Origin: Pseudozyma flocculosa PF-1
Lineage: Eukaryota; Basidiomycota; Ustilaginomycetes; Ustilaginales; Ustilaginaceae
Assembly: GCF_000417875.1 (NCBI RefSeq)
Contig: NW_006920870.1
Location: 370,115-434,114, forward strand
Length of the DNA stretch: 64,000 nt
Direction of reading: 5' to 3'
Shown: one piece after another, positions 52,918 to 63,776 of the stretch
Layout of the letters: each line of letters starts with the position of its first letter
Position numbering within the stretch: position 1 is the stretch's first letter
Made by a program: the position numbers and the translations under genes
The notes under the pieces: generated by a model
Told to the model about the DNA's origin: nothing
Seen by the model: the letters and a program-made list of their open reading frames with translations, nothing else
Databases searched by the model: none

Positions 52918-55900
52918 ATGTCACCCAACGGAGACAGCGGCGTTCAGGGCGACTTTGCCATGTCCGCCTCGCTCTTCCCGCTGGAAGACGCGGGATCCGC
53001 GCACAGCGTACCGCTTGAGCAGTCTTCGCCGCAGTCTGACTCGAGCCGCGCCATGTCGGAGGGCGCCGCGCCGCCATCGTGCTCGCACCAGGCCGAGGGC
53101 AGCGGCAGCGGCAGCGGCAGCGGCAGCGTGCGCAAGCGAGTCTACCGCGCCTGCGAGGTGTGCCGGCGCAAGAAGGTCAAGTGCAACGGCAAGAAGCCGT
53201 GCAGCCACTGCATCGCCTTTGTCGAGGAATGCCACTACGCCGATACAAAAGACCGCACGGCCTACAGTAGGAGGTGAGTCGGTCCACCATGCCCTCGCCC
53301 CACTCGACCAAAATCCTGCTGAAACCCTCATCGGCCGTGCCGCATGGCCCGCTCATTCCCCGCCGACAGGTACGTTGAGTCGCTCGAGCAGCGTCTGGCC
53401 AAGATGGAGCAGGCCTTCCTTCTGTCCTGCGACGACCAGCGTGAGTGTGCCCACCAGCGACGCTTCAGCTCCTCTCGGCGGCTCCAAGCTCACTTGCAGC
53501 CCCCTTCCCTGTACTCCTCGATGGTCCAAGGGCTGCGGCTGGCGGACGGTAACGCGTCGCAGTCAGACGCCGCATCTCCTGTCACCGAGATGGTTGCACC
53601 ACCACCCCTGCCGAAACCCAAGGAAGAGCGCGAGGATCACAGCATGGACCTCAACCCCTCAAGCGTGCAGCCAAACTCGACGGGCATCGACGATCGGCGC
53701 GACCTCGGCGTTCTCAGGCCCGACCGAGAGTGAGCATGGACACCCCTGTGGTCAGGCCCCATCCGCGTATTGCTACGACGGTCTGACATTCCTGCTCTCC
53801 TCGCCTTTACAGTCACCACCTGAGATACGCTGGGCCTGGCTCCACCCTTGCGCTGGTCACGGATCTGAGCGAAGCCAGCAGCGCGTGCGCCCCCGGCAAC
53901 CCTGGCGGCGTCGCCGTGGGGCGGACTCAGTATGATTCCCTCTTCTTCGGCTCGAACGATGCATCCACGTTTCCGCCCTCCTCGGCCCTCGGCGAGACCG
54001 GCAGCATCACCCTCCCGCACAGGTCGGTGAGCGACCGATTCGTCCAGGTCTTCTTTGACCGCATCCATCCCGTCTTTCCGGTCCTCTGTCGGGACAGCTT
54101 CACCGCCGCATACGAGGGTCTCTTTCAGGCACCTTCGGCGGCCAGCCAGACGGCTGACGTCGCCTTGCTCGCCACGGTCTCGGCATTGCTGGCATGCGGT
54201 GAGCTTGCGTCCTGCCAGCTCGAGCGCGGAGAAACGGGCCAGAACAACGTGACCGAGGCCCCGTTCTGCGCTTCCGGCGGCTTCGACGCTTCGCCACTCG
54301 GTAGTCGGGCGGGCGCCGCATCGTCGTACTTTTCGCAGTGCCACGACCTTGGCCTCCGCTGCTTGGCCGAACCGCGCATCGAGACTGTCCAGCTCGCATT
54401 GTTGCAGGCGTACTACATGGCGTCTACAGGCTCTCCCGCCAAGGCCTGGATCTGCGCTGGTCACGCGACGCGCCTGGCCCAGGACCTCGGTCTGCATCGC
54501 AACGTCGACCACGCTACGCTCTCGCCTCAAGACAGGGAGCTGCGTCGGCGCACCTGGTGGTGCGTATACGTCATGGACAGGCTGCTTGGCATCAGCCTCG
54601 GCAGGCCCTTCGGCATCGAGGACGATCACATCGACGCCCAGCTGCCATTTGGCGACCGCGACTCTCTCAAGCTGTGAGTTGCAAGGTTCTCGTCCTCGAT
54701 GCCTCGCCAAGGCCGGCTCTTCACTGACGTCGGACCGCCTTCGTCCCGCCCGACTCTGCCTCCCTCCTCTCAGCCTGATGCCCGGATTCATCGCGCTCAT
54801 CTGCCTTACTCGGCAGGCCGGTCGCGTCGCCCGGACGATCGCCAAGCTGCACCAGGCCCGCGTGCGCGGCAACGTGCATGCCGAGGTCGCGCTGTTGCAG
54901 AAGCTGCGAACCCACGATGCTGCACTCGACTCGTGGCAGGCCTCGCTACCGGAGACGTTGCGGAGCAGGGACGGAAGTCAGGATCCGGCCGACGCCCTCA
55001 CCGTCCAGAGCTGCGTGGCCTATTCACAGGTGAGCCTCCGACCACACGCCATCGAGCTGCTGCGGAGCGAGTCTCGTCTGACATGCTCGATCCGCTTCCT
55101 GCTGTACCATGGGGAACCTGGCAGCTTCACACCACCCGGATGCACCTGCAAATGACGCTCCTCCGCGACTCGAACCTGCTTCAGACCATGTCGAGCATCG
55201 AGCAGGAAAAGACGGACCTGGCGCGATGCACGCAGACGGCGCTGCACATCATCAAGGCGACGTCGAGGACGGCCAGGCTGATGCCGCCGGGTCACTATCT
55301 TGCCGGTGAGCACGGCCGTCTTTGCATCGGTCGTTCGTACTGCCGTACTGACGCCTTTGCGGCACCTCTGGCTCATGACTGGACCCACGGCAGAGTACTC
55401 TCGGTATCTCATCGTCGCAGGTGGCTTCCTCGCTTCGAGCGCAGCAAAGGATCAGCAGGCGAACGCCTTTCAGCTGCTGAACGAGGCCGAGGAGGCAATC
55501 AACAGCTTCCGGCACCTCGTACCCTTGCATCTCGCCGCGGCCGAGCATCGCCGCGTCCTGATCGGCATCGTCCGCGGGATGCGGTCGAGGGTGGGTGCGC
55601 TCGGTGCCGCCACGCCCCTTTGCATGGCGACGCAGCAGGACACGGCAAGGACGGGTCGAAGCGTCAAGAGGGGCGTCACGCATCCTGCCGATCTGAGGAG
55701 GCCCCTCACGGGTCCTCCCCCGGCGGCGATGGCGACTTCGACGGCGGTGATGTCCGAAAAGAGGAGGAGGTGCACCGTCTCGACCTACCCGGTTCCGCTC
55801 AGCCACACTGCGGCCAACACCATCGGCACCGCCAGGCTCGGTGTAGGCGTGGAAGGCGGCGGCGGCGGCGGCACGACTACGCCCGCGACATTCGACGTCG

Positions 55901-56526
55901 ACTGGACGTTGTCGTTCGCCGCGTACGATCTGGGCGCGTACCAGCGAGGTTGCCATCCGGACCTGCTTCACGCTCCGCCATCGCATCACTACCAGGCCCA
56001 GCCGTCCTCGACGGGAGGCGGTGGCGGGGAGACGACGATGCAGACTCCGCGATCGCACCTCGACGACGTCTCGTCCGTCCGACACGGCGCGCCGGCCTCG
56101 ACTGCGCTCTCGTCGCAGCACCACCAGCTCGGCGGCACACCCCTACTCGGCGCCTCTCCTTACACGCCGCTCAACTGTGCCCCGAGCGGTATGGCCGGCT
56201 CCTCCAGCCCCCTCTTCTCTCCACCGTCGTCGACGATGCACAGGGCCCAAGAGACGGTGCAGCAGCAGCAGCAGCAAGCGAACGACAGCCTCTTTTCCCC
56301 GCTCTCCACCTTCGATCTTCCCCTCGGCTACCAGTATCCCCAACAACCCTTTTCGACGCACGGGCCGAACATGCACGAGTCCATGATCGTCCAGCAGCAG
56401 GGACCGACGCCGGGAGGTGCAGAGGAGCAGCACCGCGATGCCGCCGAGAGGATGCAGGACGCGAGTACCGCGCCTCCTTCCTCGCTCGCCTTCTTTGGCC
56501 AGCCTGCCAACCTCGATCTGCACTAG
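52918..56526 (+). CDS. Zn(II)2Cys6 transcription factor with fungal-specific domain
   Basis: This is a nuclear DNA-binding regulator. I read six exons: 52918-53273, 53370-53729, 53813-54673, 54774-55029, 55125-55305 and 55421-56526, for 1039 residues with frame preserved throughout. The binuclear zinc cluster has spacing C79-x2-C82-x6-C89-x5-C95-x2-C98-x6-C105 in RACEVCRRKKVKCNGKKPC. It is followed by a short coiled coil, YVESLEQRLAKMEQAFL, whose first codon is split by intron 1. The fungal_trans (middle homology) domain begins near 310 (RFVQVFFDRIHPVFPVL) and includes AWICAGHATRLAQDLGLHR (about 451) and RRRTWWCVYVMDRLLG (about 482). The C-terminal 300 residues are Gly/Ser/Gln-rich, typical of activation regions. 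The regulated pathway cannot be read from the sequence, and no enzyme cluster surrounds it. It converges on the HMG-box gene 140 bases away. Confidence 0.9.
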
Positions 56527-56666
56527 GGGACCGGACCGCGTTGGGAAATGACAAGTCGTTGGCTTCGTACATGGTCGTCTGTGGGTCGTGACCATCTCGT
56601 GGAGTTTGTCGGTGAAGTCGCAGCCCGCCCCTTGCCTTCCCTTCTCTTCCCTTCCAAGTACGCGCT

Positions 56667-59600
56667 TCAGATTCGTCCCTGGACGAGCCTTAGCAGCTCC
56701 TCGCGCGTGTACTCCCCGTTGAGCTTGATGGTCGGCTGTTCCGCAACGGGCGTCGTCTGCCTTGCTCCTCCTCCCCTCTGTTCCACCTTGCCCGCTTGCT
56801 GTGGCTGCTGCTGCTGCTGTTCTAGCGAAAACGAGGCCGTATCTGGAGGCACAGAAACAGTCTCAATGGCAGTGAGGCAAGCCGAGGAGGGGTACGGTGC
56901 CGACCCTTGCGCTTGCGCTTGCCCTTCCCCCTCTGCAGCCTCGGCCGTCTCGTCCAGGTAGACGAAAAGCGGGCGCGGCAACACATTCGGAGGCGGGGAG
57001 AAGGCTCCGTGCTGAGCTTGCCGGTGCGGCGAGAGCGGCGTCGACTTGAAGCGGTCAAGGAGGGTGCGCGACTTTTGCGTCGCCTTTGTGGCCCATTTGG
57101 CCAGCTTCGACGTCGACGCCGACGTCGACGTCGCGTCAGTGGTACTGCCCGTGCTCGCTCCGCCACCGGTGGACGTCGTGGAGGACGGCGGACTGTGCAG
57201 AGACAAGGGCGGCGGGATCTGGCGGCGGAAGGTCATGGCCGCCTCGAGACTCGACCTTGCTCCTGATGAGGCGGCCGGATGATGTGGGGCGGCGGAGGCG
57301 TCGCCGAGGTCGTGCGCGTGGTGCGGCTGTTGCGCCGAACTGCTTGAGGGATAGTTGTGATTCATGATGACCGGTGACGGTGCCTTGATCGGACTCAATG
57401 AGTCGGCGACTGGGTGCCATGGCGGCACCGCGTTCGGTGCTGAGATCGTCGAAGCCGCTTGGCCCAAGCTCGGACCGCCGTAGCCAGCCGATGGATCGAG
57501 GTTCTGCAGCCAGCTGCCCCACTCCGGCACCTCAGTATCGGTCTTCACCGTACTCGGCGCCTGGTTCGGCGCAGCCGTGGGAGGCGGAGAGGTGATGGAG
57601 AGTGGACGGCTAAAGTTGTGCATCGGCGCGGCGTGCACCGCCGTCTGATCCAGGAAGTCCTGCAGCCAGGTCGAGTCGACGCCAGTGACGGGCGGAGAGA
57701 AGGGCATCGAGGTGGGGGCGTGCGAATTGCGTCGCTGATGCCGCTCCTTGCGTCCCGGCGACTTGCTGCGCGACTGCTGCCGACGATGTCGCAGCGACTG
57801 ACTGCGGGTCGGCGTCCCGGATGGCGTGCCCGGCGGTTGCTGCTGTTGAGTCTGGGCGCGCGTGGCGTCGGCAGCTGGCGTCGTGGCTAGTGTCGAGGAG
57901 GCAACGTCGAAGAACAGCGGACCGAGCATCGGAGGGTCGAAAGTCTGCGTCAGCAGCAGAGAGCTGTCGGGCATTGCCCCAACCTCGCCCAAGAGGTCAT
58001 CAACACGGCCTTCAGCTGCTGTGAACGGCTGATTCCGGACCTCGACTTTGGGACTTGACACTACTGGCAGCTGGTCAATTGCGGCAGGCATGTCGAAGGC
58101 CGGCATGAGGTCGGTCGCGCCGTGGTCAGCGCCGGCCGCTGCCGAGTTGCTCAACATAGTGCACGACTCGCCATACGCGTTCGCCTCGCAGACAGCTGTC
58201 TGAGCAAGAGGGTGATCCTGCCGGTCAAAGCTGCTGAACGTAGCTTGCACGCTTGCATCCGAGTCAAGCTTTGGAGGTTGTGAGAACAGCTTGAGCTCGG
58301 TGGCGAAGTTCGGGTCGAGCCGCGGCTGCGAGGTCTCTGGAAAGATGGCGCGGAGAAGATCGTCGATGACGGCTGACTCGTTGGTCGACGCTATCGTGGG
58401 CTGATGGAGCTGCCGCTGCGGAAGGCCATATCCGTCGGCCGCTGGCAGATCCGCTGGCTGCTGCTGAAACGGATCGAAGATGTCGTACTGGTGCGAAGGA
58501 TCTGCCGCCATTTTGCCGCGGTAGTCATGGCCGTCTCGAGGCGATTCGTGCTGCTTGGGTTGGATCGTGTCGCTTGTTGCTCCATCAGCTGCGTGCGATT
58601 CGGCGATGTCGAAGTCAGGTGCGGCCTGCCCTGCGCAGGTGTCAGGCGGAGCCGTGAGAAGGCCAAGTTGCTCGAGCATCGCATCCGAGTAGTATGCTCG
58701 CGGAGGGGCTTGACACATGGTGTGGTTGGCAAACACCTCCCACGGAGCCGCTGTGCCGTCTGGCCGAGGGGCGGTTGCGCTGTATGACGAAGTCACTGTC
58801 CAGTCCTGCAAGGCTGCATGGTCAGCAGCGTTACGAGTCCGGAGGGTGATGTGTGGCGCTTGCATCCCGAACTCCTCTGGACGGCGCGGGAGCGGAGCCG
58901 TCTGTGAGCCAGGACCGGAACTGTGCTGATCGGTCTGCGATAGCGAGGGCACCGTCCAGCCGCGCCGCTTCAGGGACTCGGCCAGCTTCCGCGCCTTCTC
59001 CGGTCCCAATGCCTTGTAGAGGCCGTCCACAAGGTCTTCCTTGCCCTCAGTCGTCACAGCTTGGCCGACGGGAAGGGGAGGCGGCTGTGCCTTTTCGGGC
59101 TGGTCGGGCTGCGATGCTCGAGCATGTACCGCCGAAGACACCGACTGTGAGCGGCTCCTCGTGTTTTGAGCAGATGCTTTCGCGCCGGTCGACTGCGAGG
59201 ATGTCTGCAAAGCATCCAGACTCCGCCTCCCTCTCTTAGCTGGGCTACGCTTGATCAGCTCGATGGGCGGTGCTGCCACTGCCGGATCGCTGGGCGTCGC
59301 TGCCTCCAGGGCGGCGTCGATCGACTTGCGCTTCCGCTGCGATGCTGTCGAGACCTTCCGCCACCGCTTGGCAGCGGCTGCGGTCACGCGTGTCGCAGCG
59401 TCGGACGATGCCGCGGAAGCATCGGCAGCACCGGTGGTGGCGGTCACCGCAGCACCGGACTGCGCCACTGCGCACGGCTTGTCAGCCTGATGGGCGGCGA
59501 GCATCTGCCTGTGTTCCCGGGCCCGAGCAACGGAAAGCTCGCCGTACTGCTGGCGGACCTCCTCCGACGACTCTGCCCAGGCCTTGCTGGCCATCTGGCT

Positions 59601-59855
59601 GATCAGCTGCGAGGTCGTCCTGCTCTTGGGGTTCTGCTGGCGGTAGTTGCGGCTGAAGTCGCCGCGGAAGAGGATGAAGCTGTTGGCCGGTCGGGATGGA
59701 GGAGGCGCGGGGGGACGTGTCGGTCGTGCTTTTGTGACTTTGATCCAGGTTCGCCGGACGGGTGGGTCGCGCGTGCTGCCTTCGTCTTCGTGGTCGGTGG
59801 CGAAGATCGAAGAGAGCGATGATGTTGAGTCCCTCCTGGGAGACTTGGGCTGCAT
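56667..59855 (-). CDS. HMG-box (MATA_HMG-type) DNA-binding protein
   Basis: This single-exon gene encodes 1062 residues. An HMG box of the sequence-specific MATA type lies at about 55-122: RPANSFILFRGDFSRNY, then SQLISQMASKAWAESSEEVR and QYGELSVARAREHRQML. Such proteins bind bent DNA and in basidiomycetes include mating and pheromone-response regulators (Prf1-like) as well as developmental regulators; which one this is cannot be decided here. A basic stretch KRWRKVSTASQRKRKS (about 170) may be a nuclear localisation signal. The remaining 850 residues are Ser/Pro/Ala/Gln-rich with no known domain, except a conserved-looking C-terminus, EYTREELLRLVQGRI. The open frame reaches 59906 with TTG; 59855 is the first ATG. 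Confidence 0.87.
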   Translation of the reverse strand: MQPKSPRRDSTSSLSSIFATDHEDEGSTRDPPVRRTWIKVTKARPTRPPAPPPSRPANSFILFRGDFSRNYRQQNPKSRTTSQLISQMASKAWAESSEEVRQQYGELSVARAREHRQMLAAHQADKPCAVAQSGAAVTATTGAADASAASSDAATRVTAAAAKRWRKVSTASQRKRKSIDAALEAATPSDPAVAAPPIELIKRSPAKRGRRSLDALQTSSQSTGAKASAQNTRSRSQSVSSAVHARASQPDQPEKAQPPPLPVGQAVTTEGKEDLVDGLYKALGPEKARKLAESLKRRGWTVPSLSQTDQHSSGPGSQTAPLPRRPEEFGMQAPHITLRTRNAADHAALQDWTVTSSYSATAPRPDGTAAPWEVFANHTMCQAPPRAYYSDAMLEQLGLLTAPPDTCAGQAAPDFDIAESHAADGATSDTIQPKQHESPRDGHDYRGKMAADPSHQYDIFDPFQQQPADLPAADGYGLPQRQLHQPTIASTNESAVIDDLLRAIFPETSQPRLDPNFATELKLFSQPPKLDSDASVQATFSSFDRQDHPLAQTAVCEANAYGESCTMLSNSAAAGADHGATDLMPAFDMPAAIDQLPVVSSPKVEVRNQPFTAAEGRVDDLLGEVGAMPDSSLLLTQTFDPPMLGPLFFDVASSTLATTPAADATRAQTQQQQPPGTPSGTPTRSQSLRHRRQQSRSKSPGRKERHQRRNSHAPTSMPFSPPVTGVDSTWLQDFLDQTAVHAAPMHNFSRPLSITSPPPTAAPNQAPSTVKTDTEVPEWGSWLQNLDPSAGYGGPSLGQAASTISAPNAVPPWHPVADSLSPIKAPSPVIMNHNYPSSSSAQQPHHAHDLGDASAAPHHPAASSGARSSLEAAMTFRRQIPPPLSLHSPPSSTTSTGGGASTGSTTDATSTSASTSKLAKWATKATQKSRTLLDRFKSTPLSPHRQAQHGAFSPPPNVLPRPLFVYLDETAEAAEGEGQAQAQGSAPYPSSACLTAIETVSVPPDTASFSLEQQQQQPQQAGKVEQRGGGARQTTPVAEQPTIKLNGEYTREELLRLVQGRI

Positions 59856-60921
59856 CCTGGCCACGACGGTGCGCTGTCTGGTCCAAACCTTAACGTGGGT
59901 GGCCAAGGGTAGGACAAGACAAGGGAGGGCGCACGGCGACGGGCCTGCATCCTACCTGCGCAGGTAGATCCAAGGGCGCCGGGCAGCACAGGCGGTTGAT
60001 CCAAGTGCGGAAAGGCTTCCAGGAGGAGCGAGGTGGCGGCCGTGGTGGTGCAAGACGAGTTGTCCGCCCAGCTGCACCTCCAGAAGGCCAGGTCGGCGGG
60101 CTCCGTTGCTTTGCCCTGCTGCCGCGAAATGAAGGGGACCGTGCGGACGGCGATCGACGACTAGCCTGCCTGCCTGCCTGATCCTGTCTGACCGCTACGG
60201 GCTGCATGTCTTCATGAGCCGCAAGTGGGTGGGCGGAGCGGTCGCAGGTCGCGGCCTGCTTTGCAGCTTTCCGCTCCAGGGGGGTTGGTGCAGAGGCCAG
60301 CGCGTGCAACGCGAGCATACGGTGGCGGGCGGATTTACCTCCTGGTACCGTCGCCAGCGGGCGGTGGTCGCACAGTATCCGCTTAGAAGTGGCTCCAGCC
60401 CCGTTCCCAGCGCAGGCCATGCGTGGGTGTGTGGTCACCGAGGCACGGGCGGGTGGTTGCACAAATGAAGCTCGGGGCGGAATCCGTCCGCTTGGCATCG
60501 GCAGTAGTTGTTAGACCTCTTGTCGAGAAGGGCTCAGACGAGCAGGCTGGTCAGTCCTCCAGATGTCCGACCTGGCTAGCGAGTGTCAGTGTGGATGTTC
60601 GTAGAGCTTATAGGCCGGGTTAGAATGACGATCATCACGATGCGGGGATCGAGCACGCTCGTATGAATGTGAAGACGATGACAATTAGGGGCGCTGGATG
60701 TCGCCAAGGAACGACGCCCTGCTGGCGCCGTCGAGCTGGGAGTCCGGTCGTTTATGCCGAGGCAGCCAGAGCCAGCCTCGCCTGATGTCCTGCCGGCATG
60801 CCTCTCGCGCGACACTCTCTGCTCGTCATTCTGTCTGCTAGCTACGCGTGATGCACCCCGATGTGGGCGGGTCAAACTCCGTCACATTGCGCCGCACCGC
60901 ACCGCACCGCATCGCAACGCC
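59856..60921. other. Spacer between the HMG-box and dynactin genes
   Basis: This is upstream of the HMG-box gene (-) and downstream of the dynactin gene (-), about 1.1 kb. It contains a GCACC array directly beyond the dynactin stop. No gene is recognised. Confidence 0.6.
60892..60916. repeat. (GCACC)n pentanucleotide array
   Basis: Three GCACC units followed by GCATC and GCAAC, beginning six bases beyond the dynactin stop, so in its probable 3' untranslated region. The same unit family lies 3' of FAD1. Confidence 0.85.
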
Positions 60922-63324
60922 TCACTCCTCCTCGACCTCGGGCACGCTGTCCCTCGCGCCTTCCCTCACGGCCTCCAGCCCTCTCATCGATCCGGTCCTG
61001 CTTGCCCTCTCTCCACCCGGTCCCATCGCCGCACTAGCAGGGATCGTAGGGGACGATCCGCCCGCCGTCGATGATGGAAGCGGAGACGATGAGGCAGAGG
61101 AGAGGCCCAGCACGCTCCTCCTCTTCTCCAAAGTGGCCCTCTTCATGGCCGCCACGTCCACCTTCTTCCCCACCCTGCCGAATCGCAGGACGGTCCAGAA
61201 CGTGAATGGGCTGCCGGCGGTTTCCACCTTGTCACCGCCACCGCCGCCGCCGCTGGATTCAGGGTGGGGTGTGTACGTCACGAGCACGGGATGTTGCAGT
61301 TCCGTCCCCTCTTTGATCTCCTTGCCCAGCGTGACGTCGAACGCAATCGTCGTCGTATGCCCCTTGCGGCGCACGATGCCAGACGATGACGAATATTTCT
61401 TCTTGCGCCGCGTTCGCATCCCGCCGTCTTCTTCCTCGTCTTCATGCTCGTCGTCGTCCTCCTCCTCCTCGACCTCGTCCTCTGATGATCCCTCCTTCGC
61501 CCCGCTGTCGCCAAGCAGATCGTCCTCGTCAAGGTCCCACACCTCGTTGTAGGCGTGGATGCCGAACGACGTCGTCGAAGGGCTGACGGACCAGTTGGCT
61601 CGGCTCGCCATCGCCGCCTCGTTTGCCCGCTCTTTCTGCTCGTCTTGCGTCGCCTCCAGCTCCGGCATGATGGGTGTTGCCGTGCTCGAGTGCGGCACCG
61701 GCGGCGTAGGCGGCGTACGCGGAAGGCCGAGCTTTATCCGCATGGCGTCGTCGAGCGGGTTGGTGAACGTCGCCTCAAACACGTACGTCTTGCCCGCCTG
61801 CAGGGCTTCTTCATCGACCAGGTCGTGCCCAAGGCTCGAGGTGCTCAGCGACGAGCCAGAGCCGCTCCCGCCGCCGCCAATGCCGCTGCCCCCGCCGACA
61901 CCACCACCGAGCATGCTGATGGGCCTGCGCCGCAGGCTGCTGCTGCCCGAAGAGATGCCAAGCATGCTCGTCCGTCGACTCAACCTCGACCCTGCAGCGC
62001 CTACAACACTCGATCCACCGGCACCGGCAGGTTGGAGGTACGGCTGTATCGCCGCTAGCTCGAGCTCAATCTCTGGTACGTAGTTGAACGCCACCAGCTT
62101 GATCTTGAAGCGGCGCGACTCGGCCTTGAGGTCCGGCTTGATGATGATGTGGCGGCAAGTGGGGCACCTCTTTGATTGCTTGCACCGCAGCGCCACCCTG
62201 GTGGGCGGCAGGTCGGCGGAGCGCACCGGCTGGTCCCACGGGCTCGTCCAGCGTTGCTGCAGCGTCGAGATGCGGGCGTCGGAGCCGGCGAAGGATGCAA
62301 GGTAGTCGTACCGCGACTCCTCCCTCCTACCCAGCACGCCCTTGTACTGGCCGGGCGTCCTGCCGCTGGTCCAGCTGGTGAAGGCGTCGTAGGGCTTGAG
62401 CTCCTCTTTTTCCTCTCTGCGATGAGGTCTCGGCTTCTCTGCCACGCCGGTGAGGTAGCGCCCTGAAGCCAGCTGGGGTATATCGCGGAGCAGCTTTGAC
62501 TTTTGCAGCGCTGCCGAGGCAGCGAGCGAGGAGGCGTTGCCGGACGCTCTGGACTTTGTGCCTGCCATTGCGGCCGCAGAGGACGAGGAGCCGGAGCCCG
62601 ACTTTCCAGCGGCGGCAGCGGCCGATACCTGCCTGCCCTGAGCGAGGGCGGCGGCTGCCTGGGCGGCATCGGTCTGGGCGGTGATGAAGGGGTCGAAGTG
62701 GTCACGGAGGTGGTAGAGCTCGAGGAGGTCGGGTGCGCTCTGTTCGAGCTTGTCAAGCTGGCGTCCGAGGCCGGTGGGCTTTTCAAAGGTGAGGCCTACA
62801 CCCTTGCTGTCCCAGAGGCAGAACGGACACTGGAGAAAGTAGGGAGGCCTGCCCATGCTGGCATCTGGCGAGGTGAGGGGGATGCCTGCGGCCTCGTCAT
62901 CGTCGATGTCGGTGGCGACGACCGAGAGAGTATGTGTGCAAGAGGGACAAAGGAAGCAGTTGCGAGCGCATAGGTTTCTCGACTGCTTTACGCTGGCGTG
63001 TGGCACCTCGAAGAGGCAGTTTGGGCAGTAGTAGGCGGCAATGTCTACGGCGACGCAGCGGGAGCAGCGGATCTGGTCGCACTCGTCGCAAAAGTAGAGA
63101 GACTCGAGCGGGTGGAACGCGTAAGCGGCTGCGGATGAGGTCGAAGGTACGCTGGGCGGGTGTTGAAGGGAAAACTGGAGCGTGGTAGCTGAGGTACTGG
63201 CGGCCGTCGCCGCTGCCGTGGTCGAGGCGGCGGTGGTCGCGGAGGAGGAGGATGACGCCGACGAGGGCCCCGCGGATGGCCCGACGTGGTCGCAGGGGCA
63301 GTAGTAGAGCACCGAGGGGGCCAT
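60922..63324 (-). CDS. Dynactin subunit 4 (p62)
   Basis: Dynactin p62 is part of the pointed-end complex of dynactin, which links dynein to cargo and membranes. This is a single exon of 800 residues. The N-terminal cysteine array is diagnostic: YYCPCDH, then YFCDECDQIRCSRC (C79, C82, C87, C90), YYCPNC (C100, C103), CARNCFLCPSC (C119-C129) and LQCPFCLWDS (C166, C169). These form RING-like zinc sites. Later family motifs are KPYDAFTSWTSGRTPGQYK, LRCKQSKRCPTCRHIIIKPD and FKIKLVAFNYVPEIEL. The C-terminal beta-rich region carries YVFEATFTNPLDDAMRIKLG and TFWTVLRFGRVGKKVDV. Low-complexity Ser/Ala/Thr (13-60), Gly/Ser and Asp/Glu (about 590-625) inserts make it longer than most relatives. Confidence 0.93.
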   Translation of the reverse strand: MAPSVLYYCPCDHVGPSAGPSSASSSSSATTAASTTAAATAASTSATTLQFSLQHPPSVPSTSSAAAYAFHPLESLYFCDECDQIRCSRCVAVDIAAYYCPNCLFEVPHASVKQSRNLCARNCFLCPSCTHTLSVVATDIDDDEAAGIPLTSPDASMGRPPYFLQCPFCLWDSKGVGLTFEKPTGLGRQLDKLEQSAPDLLELYHLRDHFDPFITAQTDAAQAAAALAQGRQVSAAAAAGKSGSGSSSSAAAMAGTKSRASGNASSLAASAALQKSKLLRDIPQLASGRYLTGVAEKPRPHRREEKEELKPYDAFTSWTSGRTPGQYKGVLGRREESRYDYLASFAGSDARISTLQQRWTSPWDQPVRSADLPPTRVALRCKQSKRCPTCRHIIIKPDLKAESRRFKIKLVAFNYVPEIELELAAIQPYLQPAGAGGSSVVGAAGSRLSRRTSMLGISSGSSSLRRRPISMLGGGVGGGSGIGGGGSGSGSSLSTSSLGHDLVDEEALQAGKTYVFEATFTNPLDDAMRIKLGLPRTPPTPPVPHSSTATPIMPELEATQDEQKERANEAAMASRANWSVSPSTTSFGIHAYNEVWDLDEDDLLGDSGAKEGSSEDEVEEEEDDDEHEDEEEDGGMRTRRKKKYSSSSGIVRRKGHTTTIAFDVTLGKEIKEGTELQHPVLVTYTPHPESSGGGGGGDKVETAGSPFTFWTVLRFGRVGKKVDVAAMKRATLEKRRSVLGLSSASSSPLPSSTAGGSSPTIPASAAMGPGGERASRTGSMRGLEAVREGARDSVPEVEEE

Positions 63325-63776
63325 GTCTGGGTGCAGGGTCCAGGGTGCCGTCCCTGGCGCGAGGTAGTGTTGGTCGTTGAGGTGGTGGTACCGTGGTGGG
63401 GAGGGGGGGTGTTGGGAGCCAGGGTGCGTGTTGGTCCGGTCCGGTGTTGGTCTGGGCGGCGCTGCTTACCTAATCAATGTCCGCCTGCTGCCTGGAAGAA
63501 ACCCCCAAATGGGCGGCGGCGATCAGACCACTTTGCAGCGTTGCCCCCTCTCCCTGCAGCCATCCACCTTTTTCCGCGGCGCGAAGGGGCGGAGCCAAGG
63601 GGCAAAAGAGGAAGAGGCGGAGAGGCAGAGAGGCAGGGAGGCAGGGAGAGGGCAAAGAGGGCAAGGCGCAGAGACCAACACCGCCCCGCTTCCAACCGCG
63701 GTCCCGTCCTCACCCTGGCCACCACCACCACCATCCCGCCGTTGTCCCCTCCGCCTCGACCATCACCGCCAGCACC
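63325..63776. other. Divergent promoter region
   Basis: This is 452 bases shared by the dynactin gene (-) and ERG20 (+). It has GAGGCAGGGAG-type purine repeats at about 63615-63660 and a CCA/CT-rich leader just before the ERG20 ATG. Confidence 0.55.

Noticed and set aside
59856..59906. Longer N-terminus for the HMG-box protein
   Set aside because: The extension begins with TTG and has no upstream ATG in frame; the ATG at 59855 is the simplest start.
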